Positions 15,849 to 24,598 of a DNA stretch of 64,000 nucleotides are shown here, one piece after another. The DNA comes from Parvibaculum sp046297875. GTDB taxonomy: Bacteria; Pseudomonadota; Alphaproteobacteria; Parvibaculales; Parvibaculaceae. The stretch covers positions 620,001-684,000 of the forward strand of contig NZ_JBKBHD010000001.1 in assembly GCF_046297875.1 (NCBI RefSeq), read 5' to 3'. Each line of letters begins with the position of its first letter. Positions within the stretch are counted from its first letter, which is position 1. The position numbers and the translations under genes are program-made. A model generated the notes under the pieces. That model was not told the DNA's origin. It was given only the letters and a program-made list of their open reading frames with translations, and did no database searches.

Positions 15849-16607
15849 ATGAAACAGCTTGTCCTTGCCTTCTCCTTTCTTCTCTTCGCATCCGGCGGCG
15901 CCCCGGCGCAAGTGGGCGCCCTTGGCGGGGAGCCGGACTATGATGCCTGCCTTGCGTTTGTGGAGCGCGATGCGGGTGCCGCGCTCGACATGGCGCAATC
16001 ACTGAAGCTCAATCGCGGCGAGGATGCGGCGGGCGGCCTTCACTGCGAGGCGCTGGCGCTGATGAAGCTCAACCGGCCCGCCGATGCCGGACGCACCTTT
16101 TTCGAACTGGCCGAACGCCTCACCCGTGCCGACGATGCAATGCGCGCCGAAATCTACGGTCAGGCAGGCGATGCCTTCGCCATTGCAGGCGAGGCGCAAA
16201 GCGCTATCCGCGCCTATGACAATGCCATTGCCCGCATGCCGGACGAAGCCGGTTATTTCGCGGGGCGTGCACGCGTCAAAGCCATTGCGGGCAACTGGGA
16301 AGGCACGCGCGACGATGCGGCCGAAGCCCTCGCTATCGACCCCTTTTCCATCGACGCGCTGTTGCTGCGTGCGGCGGCCAATCGCACGCTCGGCTATCCG
16401 CGCGCCGCGCTTGTCGATGCAAACCGCGCCGTCGAGATGCGGCCCCGCGATCTCGATGCGCTTCTTGAGCGCGGCCTCGTTCACCGGGCTCTGGGCGACA
16501 AGGCGAGCGCCTATGCAGATTGGTCGAACGTGTTGAAATACGCGAAGGAAACCGGCCGCGGGGACAGTGCCGCCGCCACTGCCGCGCAGGACTATCTCAG
16601 CAGATAG
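15849..16607 (+). CDS. Exported TPR protein
   Basis: This 252-residue protein starts with a signal peptide (MKQLVLAFSFLLFASGGAPAQ) and then carries tetratricopeptide repeats from about residue 90 to the end, visible in the paired-helix periodicity and in segments such as AIRAYDNAIARMPDEAGY, DDAAEALAIDPFSIDALL and LVDANRAVEMRPRDLDALLERG. It is likely periplasmic and mediates protein interactions. ATG 15849 is chosen because the signal peptide begins there. Its 3' end overlaps that of the convergent queG by 16 bases. Confidence 0.83.
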   Translation: MKQLVLAFSFLLFASGGAPAQVGALGGEPDYDACLAFVERDAGAALDMAQSLKLNRGEDAAGGLHCEALALMKLNRPADAGRTFFELAERLTRADDAMRAEIYGQAGDAFAIAGEAQSAIRAYDNAIARMPDEAGYFAGRARVKAIAGNWEGTRDDAAEALAIDPFSIDALLLRAAANRTLGYPRAALVDANRAVEMRPRDLDALLERGLVHRALGDKASAYADWSNVLKYAKETGRGDSAAATAAQDYLSR

Positions 16608-17743
16608 CGCCACTCTTCGCGCACATCCTCGACGGCTTCTCTTTCAATTGCAGCGGCGGCGCTTTCGCGCAGTTCATCCGCCGTGCCAAGTTCGCCAAGC
16701 GCCCATATGGCGGCGGCGCGCACCAGCGGCGACAAATCCCCGGCAAGTCTCCATGCAACATCCCGCAGGCCCGCCTCGCCCGAATTTCCGATTGCTATTG
16801 CGACATTCCGCAGGAACCGGTCGCGGCCGATCCGCTTGATGGGTGAACCGGAGAAGAAGTAGCGGAAACCCGCATCGTCCAGTGCTGCGAGTTCTTCAAG
16901 CAGTGGCGCTTCGAGTTCCTCGCGTGAATGGAACGCATCCTCGCGCGCACGGCTTGCAAACTTGTTCCACGGGCAGACGGCAAGACAATCATCGCAGCCA
17001 TAGATGCGGTTGCCCATCGGTTTGCGAAACTCGCGCGGGATGTGTCCCTTGTGCTCGATGGTGAGATAGGAAATGCAGCGACGCGCATCGAGTTCGTAAG
17101 GCGCGGGGAAAGCCTCTGTCGGGCAGATGTCGAGACAGCGGCGGCATTCGCCGCAACGGTCGTCATGTCGCTCATCCGCATCGAAAGAATGCGTGGTGAA
17201 GATCGCACCGAGAAAGAACCACGAGCCGAGCTTGCGGGAAACGAGATTGGTGTGCTTGCCCTGCCAGCCAAGACCGGCAGCTTCCGCGAAGGGCTTCTCC
17301 ATAACCGGTGCGGTGTCGACAAAAACCTTCACCTCCGCGCCGCTCTCCTCTGCCAGCCAGCGCGCCACCTGTTTCAGGCGCTTCTTGACGAAGTCGTGAT
17401 AATCGCGATTGCGCGCGTAGACGGAAATTGCCGCGCGGTCGCGCCGCTCCAGCAGGTCGAGCGGATCGCTCTCCGGCCCGTAATTCATCGCTAGCATGAT
17501 GACGGATTTCGCTTCCGGCCAGAGCGCCAGCGGATCGGCGCGGCGCGGCGCCGTCTCTTCCATCCAGCCCATCTGCCCGTGCCGGCCCAGCGCCAGCCAG
17601 TGATTCAGTTTTTCGGGAAGGTCCGGCCGCGCATCGGCGCGGGCGATGCCGATATCGTCAAAGCCAGCCTCTTTCGCGCGGGCGGCAAGCGCCTCGCGCA
17701 AAGCCTCGTTCTTCGTGCCGATTTCAGAAGTCGAGATTGGCAT
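16592..17743 (-). CDS. queG: Epoxyqueuosine reductase
   Basis: QueG is the cobalamin-dependent iron-sulfur enzyme that reduces epoxyqueuosine to queuosine in tRNA. The 383-residue protein has the N-terminal QueG domain (AKEAGFDDIGIARAD, the RDYHDFVKKRLK block near residue 115, GWQGKHTNLVSRKLGSWFFLG near 165), two clusters from CGECRRCLDICPTEAF, CISYLTIEHKG and CDDCLAVCPWNKFA, and a C-terminal HEAT-like helical repeat. The ATG at 17743 lies 20 bases inside the end of fzlA, so translation is probably coupled. Its 3' end overlaps the convergent TPR gene. Confidence 0.96.
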   Translation of the reverse strand: MPISTSEIGTKNEALREALAARAKEAGFDDIGIARADARPDLPEKLNHWLALGRHGQMGWMEETAPRRADPLALWPEAKSVIMLAMNYGPESDPLDLLERRDRAAISVYARNRDYHDFVKKRLKQVARWLAEESGAEVKVFVDTAPVMEKPFAEAAGLGWQGKHTNLVSRKLGSWFFLGAIFTTHSFDADERHDDRCGECRRCLDICPTEAFPAPYELDARRCISYLTIEHKGHIPREFRKPMGNRIYGCDDCLAVCPWNKFASRAREDAFHSREELEAPLLEELAALDDAGFRYFFSGSPIKRIGRDRFLRNVAIAIGNSGEAGLRDVAWRLAGDLSPLVRAAAIWALGELGTADELRESAAAAIEREAVEDVREEWRYLLR

Positions 17744-18404
17744 AGAGTTTCGGCGGCGGCATGCCGGGCACATGATCGGCGAGAAGCCCGCGGAAGGCCG
17801 GTCGCGACTTGAGCCTCACATACCAGTCCTTCGCGCCCTGATACTGGGCCCAGGGCACGTCGCCCACATAATCGAGACATGAGAGATGCGCGGCGGCTGT
17901 AAGATCTGCAATCGTGAGCTGTTCGCCCGCCAGCCAGTTCCGCTCCTCCATCAGGTAGCAGATGTAATCGAGGTGATAGCGCAGATTGTGGAGCGCCGCG
18001 CGCACCACCACCATGTCCGGCGCACCACCGCCTTCGTTGGCGCCCAGAAAGCGCCGCGTCACTTTCTCGAAAATGAGGCCGTCTGAGACTTCCGCAGCAA
18101 ACTTGCGGTCGAACCAGTCGACGAGGCGGCGCATTTCGGCGCGCTCACGCGGATCTTCCGGCATGAGCTTCACCTCGGTCAGCGTTTCCTCGAGATATTC
18201 GGTGATCGCGATGGCGCCGGAAATCGGCTCGCCCTCATCTTCCACCAGTACCGGCACTTCGCCCGCCGGATTCATCATGAGGAATTCGCGGCGCCGCTCC
18301 CAGTCGCGCTCTTCCACAAGCTCGAACTCGACATTCTTCTCCGCAAGCGCAAGACGCACCTTTCGGCAGGCAGGCGAAATCGGCAGGTGATAGAGCTGGC
18401 GCAT
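17724..18404 (-). CDS. fzlA: FtsZ-binding GST-fold protein FzlA
   Basis: The 226-residue protein is a glutathione-S-transferase-fold protein of the alphaproteobacterial FzlA type, which in Caulobacter binds FtsZ and links constriction to cell-wall synthesis. It opens MRQLYHLPISPACRKVRLALAEK, has the thioredoxin-half MNPAGEVPVLVED near residue 45, the C-terminal helical GEQLTIADLTAAAHLSCLDY near 165, and the family's terminal KLYANLDF, close to the ADLDF-type tail of characterised FzlA homologues. It lies 12 bp after the MerR gene and overlaps queG by 20 bp. A conventional GST function is less likely. Confidence 0.85.
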   Translation of the reverse strand: MRQLYHLPISPACRKVRLALAEKNVEFELVEERDWERRREFLMMNPAGEVPVLVEDEGEPISGAIAITEYLEETLTEVKLMPEDPRERAEMRRLVDWFDRKFAAEVSDGLIFEKVTRRFLGANEGGGAPDMVVVRAALHNLRYHLDYICYLMEERNWLAGEQLTIADLTAAAHLSCLDYVGDVPWAQYQGAKDWYVRLKSRPAFRGLLADHVPGMPPPKLYANLDF

Positions 18405-18416
18405 CTGTTGGAGTTT

Positions 18417-18830
18417 CTAGTTTGTATTTGCGTTTGCAGCTTTCGGTGCGGCGAGTTCCTCGATGATCGGACAATCGGGCCTTTCATCGCCGTGGCATTT
18501 GCGCGTGAGAAGCGCGAGCGTTTCGCGCATGGCCTTGAGCCCCGCAATCTTTTCGTCAATTTCGTTCATGTGGCTTTCGGCAATCGCCTTCACATCGGCG
18601 CTTGAACGATCGCGGTCGCGGTAGAGCGCGAGAAGATCGCGGCACTGCGCGACGGTGAAGCCGAGCGAGCGGGCGCGCGCGATGAAGCGCAACGTATGCA
18701 CATCGTCTTCCGAATATGCGCGATAGCCATTCGCGTTGCGATCCGCGCTATCGATCAGCGCGATATCCTCATAGTAGCGAATGGTCTTGGCGGGTACGCC
18801 GGAGCGAGCCGCCGCCTCTCCGATGTTCAT
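18417..18830 (-). CDS. CueR-like MerR transcriptional regulator
   Basis: The 137-residue protein has a MerR N-terminal winged helix (MNIGEAAARSGVPAKTIRYYE, GYRAYSEDDVHTLRFI) and a C-terminal metal loop, KCHGDERPDCPII, with Cys112 and Cys120 spaced exactly as in CueR, where they bind Cu(I)/Ag(I)/Au(I). It should activate copper-efflux genes by reshaping a long-spacer promoter. No copper exporter or oxidase is present in this window, and the gene is embedded (11 and 12 bp gaps) between the NDUFA9-like gene and fzlA, which is unusual for a CueR. Confidence 0.87.
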   Translation of the reverse strand: MNIGEAAARSGVPAKTIRYYEDIALIDSADRNANGYRAYSEDDVHTLRFIARARSLGFTVAQCRDLLALYRDRDRSSADVKAIAESHMNEIDEKIAGLKAMRETLALLTRKCHGDERPDCPIIEELAAPKAANANTN

Positions 18831-18841
18831 GGGCTGTGCTC

Positions 18842-19846
18842 TCAGCTCGCTTTGGCGCGCTCGAACTGTCCGGTCTTGCGGAACCTGTAGAGATAGGTCG
18901 GCAGGACAACTTCAAGAATGGTCGGTGCGATACCGAGGCCTTCAAGTGTCCGGCCTTCGGCGCGCGCGGCATCGCTGACCACATTGTCGCTGCCGAGCAG
19001 GCGAACCTGATCCGGCGTCAGCGGCGGATTGGGAATGAACTGCGTCACCTGGGACATGAGCCTCGCAAGCGGCACGGGCAGCGGCACAAGAATGCGCTTG
19101 CGGCCCGTCACGCGCAGCATGTCTTCCAGCAGCGCGCGGAAGCTCTTCACTTCCGGTCCGCCGAATTCCCATGTCGCGCCGGTGAGACCGCGTTCGAGAA
19201 GGCGGGCGATGCCTTCGGCCACGTCCTTCACATAGACGGGCTGAAATAGCGTCTTGCCGCCGCCGACCAGCGGCAGCGCCGGCGAAAGCCGCGCCATTGC
19301 GGCGAAGCGGTTGAAGAAATCGTCTTCCGGTCCGAAGACGATGGAAGGGCGGACGATCGTGGCGCCGGGAATGGCCTCGCGCACCGCCGATTCGCCCGCC
19401 GACTTGCTGCGGGCATAGGCAGAAGGGCTGTCGGCATCCGCACCGATCGCCGAGACATGGATGAAGCGGGTGATCCCTGCTTTCTTCGCGGCGCGCGCGA
19501 TGCGGCCCGCACCGTCGGCCTGCACAGACTCGAAGGTCTGATGGCCGGTTTCGTAGAGAATGCCGACCAGGTTCACCACCGCGTCCGCGCCCTCAATGGC
19601 GGCGCGCACCGAGGCATCGTCGCGGATATTTGCCTGAACCGGCTCGACCTGGCCGACCACACCCATCGGCCGCAGGAACTGGGCATCGTTCGGGCGGCGT
19701 ACCGCCACGCGCACCCGATAGCCGCGCCGCGCCAGGGTATGCACGATATGGCGGCCGAGAAAGCCCGATCCGCCGAAAACCGTCACCAGGCTGCCCGCCG
19801 GGAGCACATTCTTGATCCTGTCCCGGTCCGCGCTGTCCACGCCCAT
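18842..19846 (-). CDS. NDUFA9-like SDR (complex I-associated)
   Basis: This 334-residue extended SDR resembles the NDUFA9/39-kDa accessory subunit family of respiratory complex I, also widespread as a stand-alone protein in alphaproteobacteria. The NAD(P)-binding motif is VTVFGGSGFLGRHIVHTLARRGY at residues about 20-42, followed by DAVVNLVGILYETG and the YARSKSAGE segment with the atypical active site. It ends in a helical tail VLPTYLYRFRKTGQ. Start ATG 19846 is preferred over a long upstream extension that crosses the tRNA-Leu gene. It leads a tight run with the MerR gene, fzlA and queG. Confidence 0.86.
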   Translation of the reverse strand: MGVDSADRDRIKNVLPAGSLVTVFGGSGFLGRHIVHTLARRGYRVRVAVRRPNDAQFLRPMGVVGQVEPVQANIRDDASVRAAIEGADAVVNLVGILYETGHQTFESVQADGAGRIARAAKKAGITRFIHVSAIGADADSPSAYARSKSAGESAVREAIPGATIVRPSIVFGPEDDFFNRFAAMARLSPALPLVGGGKTLFQPVYVKDVAEGIARLLERGLTGATWEFGGPEVKSFRALLEDMLRVTGRKRILVPLPVPLARLMSQVTQFIPNPPLTPDQVRLLGSDNVVSDAARAEGRTLEGLGIAPTILEVVLPTYLYRFRKTGQFERAKAS

Positions 19847-20000
19847 CTCTTCTTGCCTTTCGCTGTCGTTCCGGCGCAGCGGCTCACTGGCCTCGATTGC
19901 CGCCTCGCGCCCCGTTGCCCCCCCTTGATAGCCTAAGCGGGCGGCGCGGCAAAGGGCGGCAAAATGCGCTTCCGCCACGATCCGAAATTCGCCCGGTCCA

Positions 20001-20025
20001 TTGACATTGTGCCGGGCCCTATTTA
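20001..20025 (+). promoter_or_regulatory. Weak candidate promoter for tRNA-Leu
   Basis: TTGACA (20001-20006) and TATTTA (20020-20025) lie just upstream of the tRNA, placing a start near 20032. The spacer of 13 bp is shorter than usual, so this is a low-confidence call. Confidence 0.25.
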
Positions 20026-20040
20026 AGCAACGCCTCACGT

Positions 20041-20127
20041 GCCCAGGTGGCGGAATTGGTAGACGCACCAGCTTCAGGTGCTGGCGCTCGCAAGGGCGTG
20101 GAAGTTCGAGTCTTCTCCTGGGCACCA
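20041..20127 (+). tRNA. tRNA-Leu(CAG)
   Basis: An 87-nt class II tRNA folds with a 7-bp acceptor stem (GCCCAGG pairing with CCTGGGC), a D arm (GCGGAATTGGTAGACGC), an anticodon stem CCAGC/GCTGG around loop TTCAGGT giving anticodon CAG at 20075-20077, a long variable arm, a TTCGAGT T-loop, discriminator A at 20124 and a genomically encoded CCA (20125-20127). The anticodon and long variable arm identify leucine. It precedes rnd, a ribonuclease D-like gene. Confidence 0.97.
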
Positions 20128-20168
20128 TTCCTTTCTCTCCCCTCTCCGGGGCCAAACGGAGCCGGTAG

Positions 20169-20780
20169 ATGGCGGTCACGCTGCACAAGGGCGATCTTCC
20201 GGGCGGGCTCGACTTCGGCGCGAGCGTCGCGGTCGATACCGAAACGATGGGGCTCAATCCCGAGCGCGACCAGCTTTGCGTCGTCCAGCTCTCGGCGGGC
20301 GACGGCAATGCCCATATCGTGCAGCTCGACCGGGGCAGCTATAACGCGCCCAACCTGCGCGCGCTGATGGCGAACCCGGACGTCCTCAAGATTTTCCATT
20401 TCGCCCGTTTCGACGTTGCCATGCTGCAGCGCTATCTCGGCGTCGTCACCGCGCCTGTCTATTGCACCAAGATCGCCTCGAAGCTTGTGCGCACCTATAC
20501 CGACCGCCACGGGCTCAAGGATCTCGTCCGCGAGCTTGCGAATGTCGATCTGTCGAAGCAGCAGCAAAGTTCGGACTGGGGCGCGCGCGAGCTCACCGAG
20601 GCCCAGCTTGCCTATGCGGCTTCCGACGTTCTCCACCTGCATGAGGTGAAGGCCATACTGGACGGGATGCTTGCCCGCGAGGGGCGGGTGGAGCTGGCGC
20701 GGGCCTGCTTCGCCTTCCTGCCGGTGCGCGCCGCGCTCGATCTGGCGGGCTGGCCCGAGGAAGACATTTTCGCCCACTGA
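20169..20780 (+). CDS. rnd: Ribonuclease D-like 3'-5' exonuclease
   Basis: The 203-residue protein is a DEDD-type 3'-5' exonuclease of the RNase D kind. Motifs are VAVDTETMGL (Exo I, residues about 21-30), HFARFDVAMLQRYLG (Exo II) and YAASDVLHLHEVKAIL (Exo III with the DEDDy Tyr), consistent with tRNA 3'-end trimming. It lacks the C-terminal HRDC domains of E. coli RNase D (about 375 residues), as do many short alphaproteobacterial forms. It follows tRNA-Leu by 41 bp in the same direction. Confidence 0.9.
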   Translation: MAVTLHKGDLPGGLDFGASVAVDTETMGLNPERDQLCVVQLSAGDGNAHIVQLDRGSYNAPNLRALMANPDVLKIFHFARFDVAMLQRYLGVVTAPVYCTKIASKLVRTYTDRHGLKDLVRELANVDLSKQQQSSDWGARELTEAQLAYAASDVLHLHEVKAILDGMLAREGRVELARACFAFLPVRAALDLAGWPEEDIFAH

Positions 20781-20808
20781 TCCCCTTCCGGCCGGAATGG
20801 CCGTTTCG

Positions 20809-20838
20809 TTGACGCATTACGGCGCTTCCGCGCATACT
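20809..20838 (+). promoter_or_regulatory. Predicted promoter for lptC operon
   Basis: TTGACG (20809-20814) and CATACT (20833-20838) with an 18-bp spacer lie 64 bp upstream of the lptC start, in the only sizeable gap between rnd and lptC. Confidence 0.4.
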
Positions 20839-20901
20839 GGCGCCTGTTCGGGGGCGCATCGCGGGCGGAATCTTGCCCGGGGTGAAGTGGAGCAGCAAGG
20901 C

Positions 20902-21606
20902 ATGAGCGAAGGAACCGGCGACGAGCGATCCGGCGCCGGCACGGCGAGGCGGGTGCGAAGCGGCGCGCCCATCGAGCGCCGCGTAGCGCCGCCGCGCCCG
21001 GTACAGAGTCGCTACAGCCGCTTCGTTTCCGCGATGAAAGTCGCCCTGCCGCTGGGCGCTGTGGTGCTTTTCGTCGTCATCCTCTTCTATTCCGGCGCCT
21101 TCGATCGCAAGGACGATCTCGACATCGCCTTCCGCGAGATCGACCGCCAGCCGGGCGACCTTCGCATGGTGAGCCCGCGCGTCGCCGGCATGACATCGGA
21201 CGGCAATCCCTATCTCGTGACCGCGGACAATGCGACGCAGGACATAACGCGGCCCAATTTTGTGAGATTCGAGAACATCCATGCCGATGTGAAGCTCAAT
21301 GAGGAGCAGGACTGGATGTCTCTGACCGCGCGGAGCGGGCTCTATGATTCCGAGTTGCAGACGCTCGAACTCGAACAGCAGATCGATATCTTCACCACCT
21401 GGGGATATGAAATGCACGGGCAGAGCGCGACAATCGATTTCGAACGGGGCGAACTCAGAAGTGAAACCGGGGTGCAGGGCCATGGCCCGCTCGGTACGCT
21501 GCAGGCCGACCGGATGACGGCCGACCGGGCATCGCAGGTTCTGCGTTTCGACGGCAATGTGCGTATGCTGATCCTTCCCGGTCAGCGGGGCGAAGGGGGC
21601 GAATGA
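20902..21606 (+). CDS. lptC: LPS export protein LptC
   Basis: This 234-residue protein is LptC, the single-span inner-membrane subunit that passes LPS from LptB2FG to LptA. An Arg-rich cytoplasmic tail of about 45 residues precedes one transmembrane helix at about 46-66 (MKVALPLGAVVLFVVILFY), followed by a periplasmic beta-jellyroll with the DUF1239-type pattern (MVSPRVAGMTSDGNPYLVTAD, LDSELQTLELE-like YDSELQTLELEQQ). It is the first gene of lptC-lptA-lptB-rpoN-hpf-ptsN. The N-tail is longer than in E. coli but common in alphaproteobacteria. Confidence 0.9.
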   Translation: MSEGTGDERSGAGTARRVRSGAPIERRVAPPRPVQSRYSRFVSAMKVALPLGAVVLFVVILFYSGAFDRKDDLDIAFREIDRQPGDLRMVSPRVAGMTSDGNPYLVTADNATQDITRPNFVRFENIHADVKLNEEQDWMSLTARSGLYDSELQTLELEQQIDIFTTWGYEMHGQSATIDFERGELRSETGVQGHGPLGTLQADRMTADRASQVLRFDGNVRMLILPGQRGEGGE

Positions 21607-21607
21607 A

Positions 21608-22144
21608 ATGAGCTGGAATCAAGATTTTTCGGGCCGGGGGGCCGCCATGCTCCTTGCCTTGACGCTTCTCCTGCCCGGGGCCGCATTCGCCCAGCAGGGC
21701 TTCCGCTCCGACCCGGACAAGCCGATCGAGATCGAAGCCGATGCGCTTGAGGTCGAGGACGCGAAGCAGACGGCGACCTTTTCCGGCAATGTCCGCGTGG
21801 TTCAAGGTGACATCCGCATGAAATCGGACCGGGTGACTGTCCATTACGATGGCAGCGGTCAGGGCGGCGGATCGCGCATCTCGCGCATTTCCGCCACTGG
21901 CAACGTCCTCGTCTCCTCACCCGACCAGCAGACGGCGAGCGGCGAATGGGCGACCTATACGGTCCGCTCCCGTCAGATTGAAATGGGTAATTCAGTCGTG
22001 CTGAGGCAGGGTGAAAATGTTATCCGCGGATCGCGCCTGACGGTCGATCTGGCCAGCGGCCAGGCCCGCGTGACCGGCGGTTCAGGCGGCGAAACTGGCG
22101 GAACTACGAGGGTTCGGGGCCTGTTTCAGCCCGGAGGCAACTGA
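21608..22144 (+). CDS. lptA: LPS transport periplasmic protein LptA
   Basis: The 178-residue protein is LptA (OstA-like), the periplasmic bridge for LPS transport. It has a signal peptide (about residues 1-29, MLLALTLLLPGAAFAQ) and the OstA repeat fold in DPDKPIEIEADALEVEDAKQ, FSGNVRVVQGDIRMKSDRVTV and MGNSVVLRQGENVIRGSRLTVDLASGQA. A Gly/Ser-rich tail ends the protein. The start is one base after the lptC stop, so the genes are tightly coupled. Confidence 0.93.
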   Translation: MSWNQDFSGRGAAMLLALTLLLPGAAFAQQGFRSDPDKPIEIEADALEVEDAKQTATFSGNVRVVQGDIRMKSDRVTVHYDGSGQGGGSRISRISATGNVLVSSPDQQTASGEWATYTVRSRQIEMGNSVVLRQGENVIRGSRLTVDLASGQARVTGGSGGETGGTTRVRGLFQPGGN

Positions 22145-22160
22145 TCCAGGCCAAAGAAGG

Positions 22161-22188
22161 CTTGGTTAATCGCTTCACTTCATACAAT
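22161..22188 (+). promoter_or_regulatory. Possible internal promoter before lptB
   Basis: CTTGGT (22161-22166) and TACAAT (22183-22188), 16 bp apart, are in an AT-rich stretch between lptA and lptB. It could drive lptB-rpoN separately from lptCA. Confidence 0.35.
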
Positions 22189-22209
22189 TTTAATGCCAAG
22201 TGACGTTTG

Positions 22210-23043
22210 ATGGCATTGTTAATGAAGTGGGGCCGCCGAATGACTGGCGATATGGGGACAATGGGGCAGGACGGTCAGAGCCATACCGGCAGGGATGGCG
22301 CGCCGCATCTTGTTGCCGACAATCCGGGTCTCGTCGTCGAGAAGATCGGCAAGAGCTTCAAGGGCCGCCCCGTGGTGCGCGGCGTAAGCTTCCATGTCCA
22401 GCGCGGCGAAGCTGTCGGCTTGCTCGGGCCCAATGGCGCCGGCAAGACCACCGTCTTCTACATGATTACCGGGCTGATCCCGCCCGACTACGGTTCGATC
22501 TTCCTCGACGGCGAGGATGTGACGGGCCTGCCGATGTATCGCCGCGCGCGCCGCGGCGTCGGCTATCTGCCGCAGGAAGCCTCGATCTTCCGCGGCATGA
22601 CGGTCGAACAGAACATCCGCGCGGTGCTCGAACTTATCGAACCCGACCGCGACCGCCGCGAGGCCGAACTCGACGACCTTCTTGCCGAATTCTCGATCAC
22701 GCATCTCAGGCGCACACCCTCGATCGCGCTGTCGGGCGGCGAGCGGCGGCGCGTCGAAATCGCGCGCGCGCTGGCGACGCAGCCCTCCTTCATGCTGCTC
22801 GACGAGCCCTTCGCCGGCATCGACCCTATTGCCATCGGCGACATTCGGGATCTCGTCTCGCATCTGAAGGATCGCGGCATCGGCGTTCTCATCACCGATC
22901 ACAATGTGCGCGAGACGCTGGAACTCATCGACCATGCCGTCATCATTCATGGCGGCACGGTGCTGATGGAAGGCTCTCCCTCCGAGATCGTCGGCAATGA
23001 AGATGTGCGCCGGCTCTATCTCGGCGAACGGTTCAGTCTGTAG
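22210..23043 (+). CDS. lptB: LPS export ABC ATPase LptB
   Basis: This is the LptB ATPase that powers LPS extraction with LptFG. Walker A GPNGAGKTT, the Q-loop in VGYLPQEASIFRGM, signature LSGGERRRVEIARAL, Walker B FMLLDEPFAGIDP and the H-loop ITDHNVRETLE are all present. The exact start is uncertain: in-frame starts occur at TTG 22207, ATG 22210, 22222 and 22240, and none has a strong ribosome-binding site; the conserved domain begins near LVVEKIGKSF, so up to 35 residues are a non-conserved extension. It sits 65 bp after lptA and is followed by rpoN. Confidence 0.93.
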   Translation: MALLMKWGRRMTGDMGTMGQDGQSHTGRDGAPHLVADNPGLVVEKIGKSFKGRPVVRGVSFHVQRGEAVGLLGPNGAGKTTVFYMITGLIPPDYGSIFLDGEDVTGLPMYRRARRGVGYLPQEASIFRGMTVEQNIRAVLELIEPDRDRREAELDDLLAEFSITHLRRTPSIALSGGERRRVEIARALATQPSFMLLDEPFAGIDPIAIGDIRDLVSHLKDRGIGVLITDHNVRETLELIDHAVIIHGGTVLMEGSPSEIVGNEDVRRLYLGERFSL

Positions 23044-23068
23044 CGGGATGCAGGGGGTCTGAACCGGC

Positions 23069-24598
23069 ATGGCACTCGCACCGAGACTCGAGCTTCGTCA
23101 GGGACAATCCCTTGTCATGACGCCGCAGCTGCAGCAGGCAATCAAGCTGCTGCAGCTTTCGAATCTCGAACTTGCCGAATATGTCGAACAGGAGCTCGAG
23201 CGCAATCCGCTGCTTGAGGCCGCAACCGGCGACCCGGCGGATCGCATCGGCACGGAGGAAGACCGCAGCGAGCGCGAACCCGTCGTCACCTCCGAAACAT
23301 CGCTTTCGCTTTCCGAAGACGGTCCGCCGCCTGGCCGCGATGGCGACCTCGATACCGATTACGACAATGTCTATGCGGATGAAAGCCGCTCCGACACGCA
23401 GAACGATGCCGCCGCGGCGCAAGGCCCGACATCTTCCGACTGGCAGAACGTCAAGAGCGGCAGCGGCGGCAGCGGCGATGGCGAGTTCAGTTTCGAGGCG
23501 ACGCTGACACGTGAAGCGACACTTGCCGAACATCTGACCGACCAGATGAACATGGCGCTGAAGACGCCGGGCGACCGGATGATCGGCGCCTATCTGATCG
23601 ACCAGGTAAATGAGACGGGCTACATCACGGCCGATCTTGCCGATGTCGCCGAGCGGCTCGGCACCGACATCGAGGATGTCGAAGCCGTATTGCAGGTGCT
23701 GCAGACTTTCGAGCCGACCGGCATCTGCGCGCGCAATCTGAAAGAGTGCCTTGCGCTGCAGCTTGCCGAGCGCAACAGGCTCGACCCCACGATGCGGATT
23801 TTCCTCGATCATCTCGAACTGTTCGCGAAACGCGATTTCGAGCAGCTGATGAAACTGACCGGCGCCGACCGGGAGGACATCGCCTCGATGGTAGACGACA
23901 TTCGCATGTGCAATCCCAAGCCCGGGCTTGCCTTTGGCGGCGAACCGGTTGTGCCTGTGGTGCCGGATGTCTTCGTGCGCGCCCGTGCGGATGGCAGCTG
24001 GACCGTCGAAATCAACTCCGAAACGCTGCCGCGCGTTCTCGTGAACCAGCAATATTACACCGAGGTCACGAAACTTTCCGGCGATGCAACTGCCAAGGCC
24101 TATATTTCGGAATGCCTCAACAATGCGAACTGGCTGGTAAAGAGCCTCGATCAGCGTGCGCGCACGATCCTGAAGGTCTCCTCGGAAATCGTGCGCCAGC
24201 AGGACGCTTTCCTGGTCTATGGCATCCAGCATCTCAAGCCGCTCAATCTCAAGACCATCGCCGAAGCGATCTCGATGCATGAGTCGACGGTTTCGCGCGT
24301 GACGGCGAACAAGTATATCGCGACGCCCCGCGGCATATTCGAGATGAAGTATTTCTTCACCTCCGCCATCGCCTCGTCCGAAGGCGGCGCCGCGCATTCT
24401 GCAGAGTCCGTACGCCATCGCATCAAGGAACTCATCGATGTGGAGCGGGCAGATGCCGTTCTCTCCGACGACAATATTGTCGACATTCTGAAAAGTCAGG
24501 GCGTCGACATCGCGCGGCGAACCGTCGCCAAGTACCGGGAAGCACTCAACATTCCCTCGTCGGTGCAGCGCCGCCGCGAGAAAAAGGCATATGCCTGA
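23069..24598 (+). CDS. rpoN: RNA polymerase sigma-54 factor
   Basis: The 509-residue protein is sigma-54. Region I, which senses the activator, is at the N-terminus (RLELRQGQSLVMTPQLQQAI, then ELERNPLLE). An acidic linker (about 60-150) precedes the core-binding domain, and the C-terminus carries the helix-turn-helix and the RpoN box (ARRTVAKYRE at about residues 482-491). It recognises -24/-12 promoters and needs bacterial enhancer-binding proteins. The position after lptB and before hpf and ptsN is the conserved rpoN cluster linking nitrogen-type control to the PTS-Ntr pathway. Confidence 0.97.
   Translation: MALAPRLELRQGQSLVMTPQLQQAIKLLQLSNLELAEYVEQELERNPLLEAATGDPADRIGTEEDRSEREPVVTSETSLSLSEDGPPPGRDGDLDTDYDNVYADESRSDTQNDAAAAQGPTSSDWQNVKSGSGGSGDGEFSFEATLTREATLAEHLTDQMNMALKTPGDRMIGAYLIDQVNETGYITADLADVAERLGTDIEDVEAVLQVLQTFEPTGICARNLKECLALQLAERNRLDPTMRIFLDHLELFAKRDFEQLMKLTGADREDIASMVDDIRMCNPKPGLAFGGEPVVPVVPDVFVRARADGSWTVEINSETLPRVLVNQQYYTEVTKLSGDATAKAYISECLNNANWLVKSLDQRARTILKVSSEIVRQQDAFLVYGIQHLKPLNLKTIAEAISMHESTVSRVTANKYIATPRGIFEMKYFFTSAIASSEGGAAHSAESVRHRIKELIDVERADAVLSDDNIVDILKSQGVDIARRTVAKYREALNIPSSVQRRREKKAYA

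Noticed and set aside
19847..20308. Long N-terminal extension of the NDUFA9-like SDR
   Set aside because: It would run through the tRNA-Leu gene; the Rossmann motif starts soon after ATG 19846.
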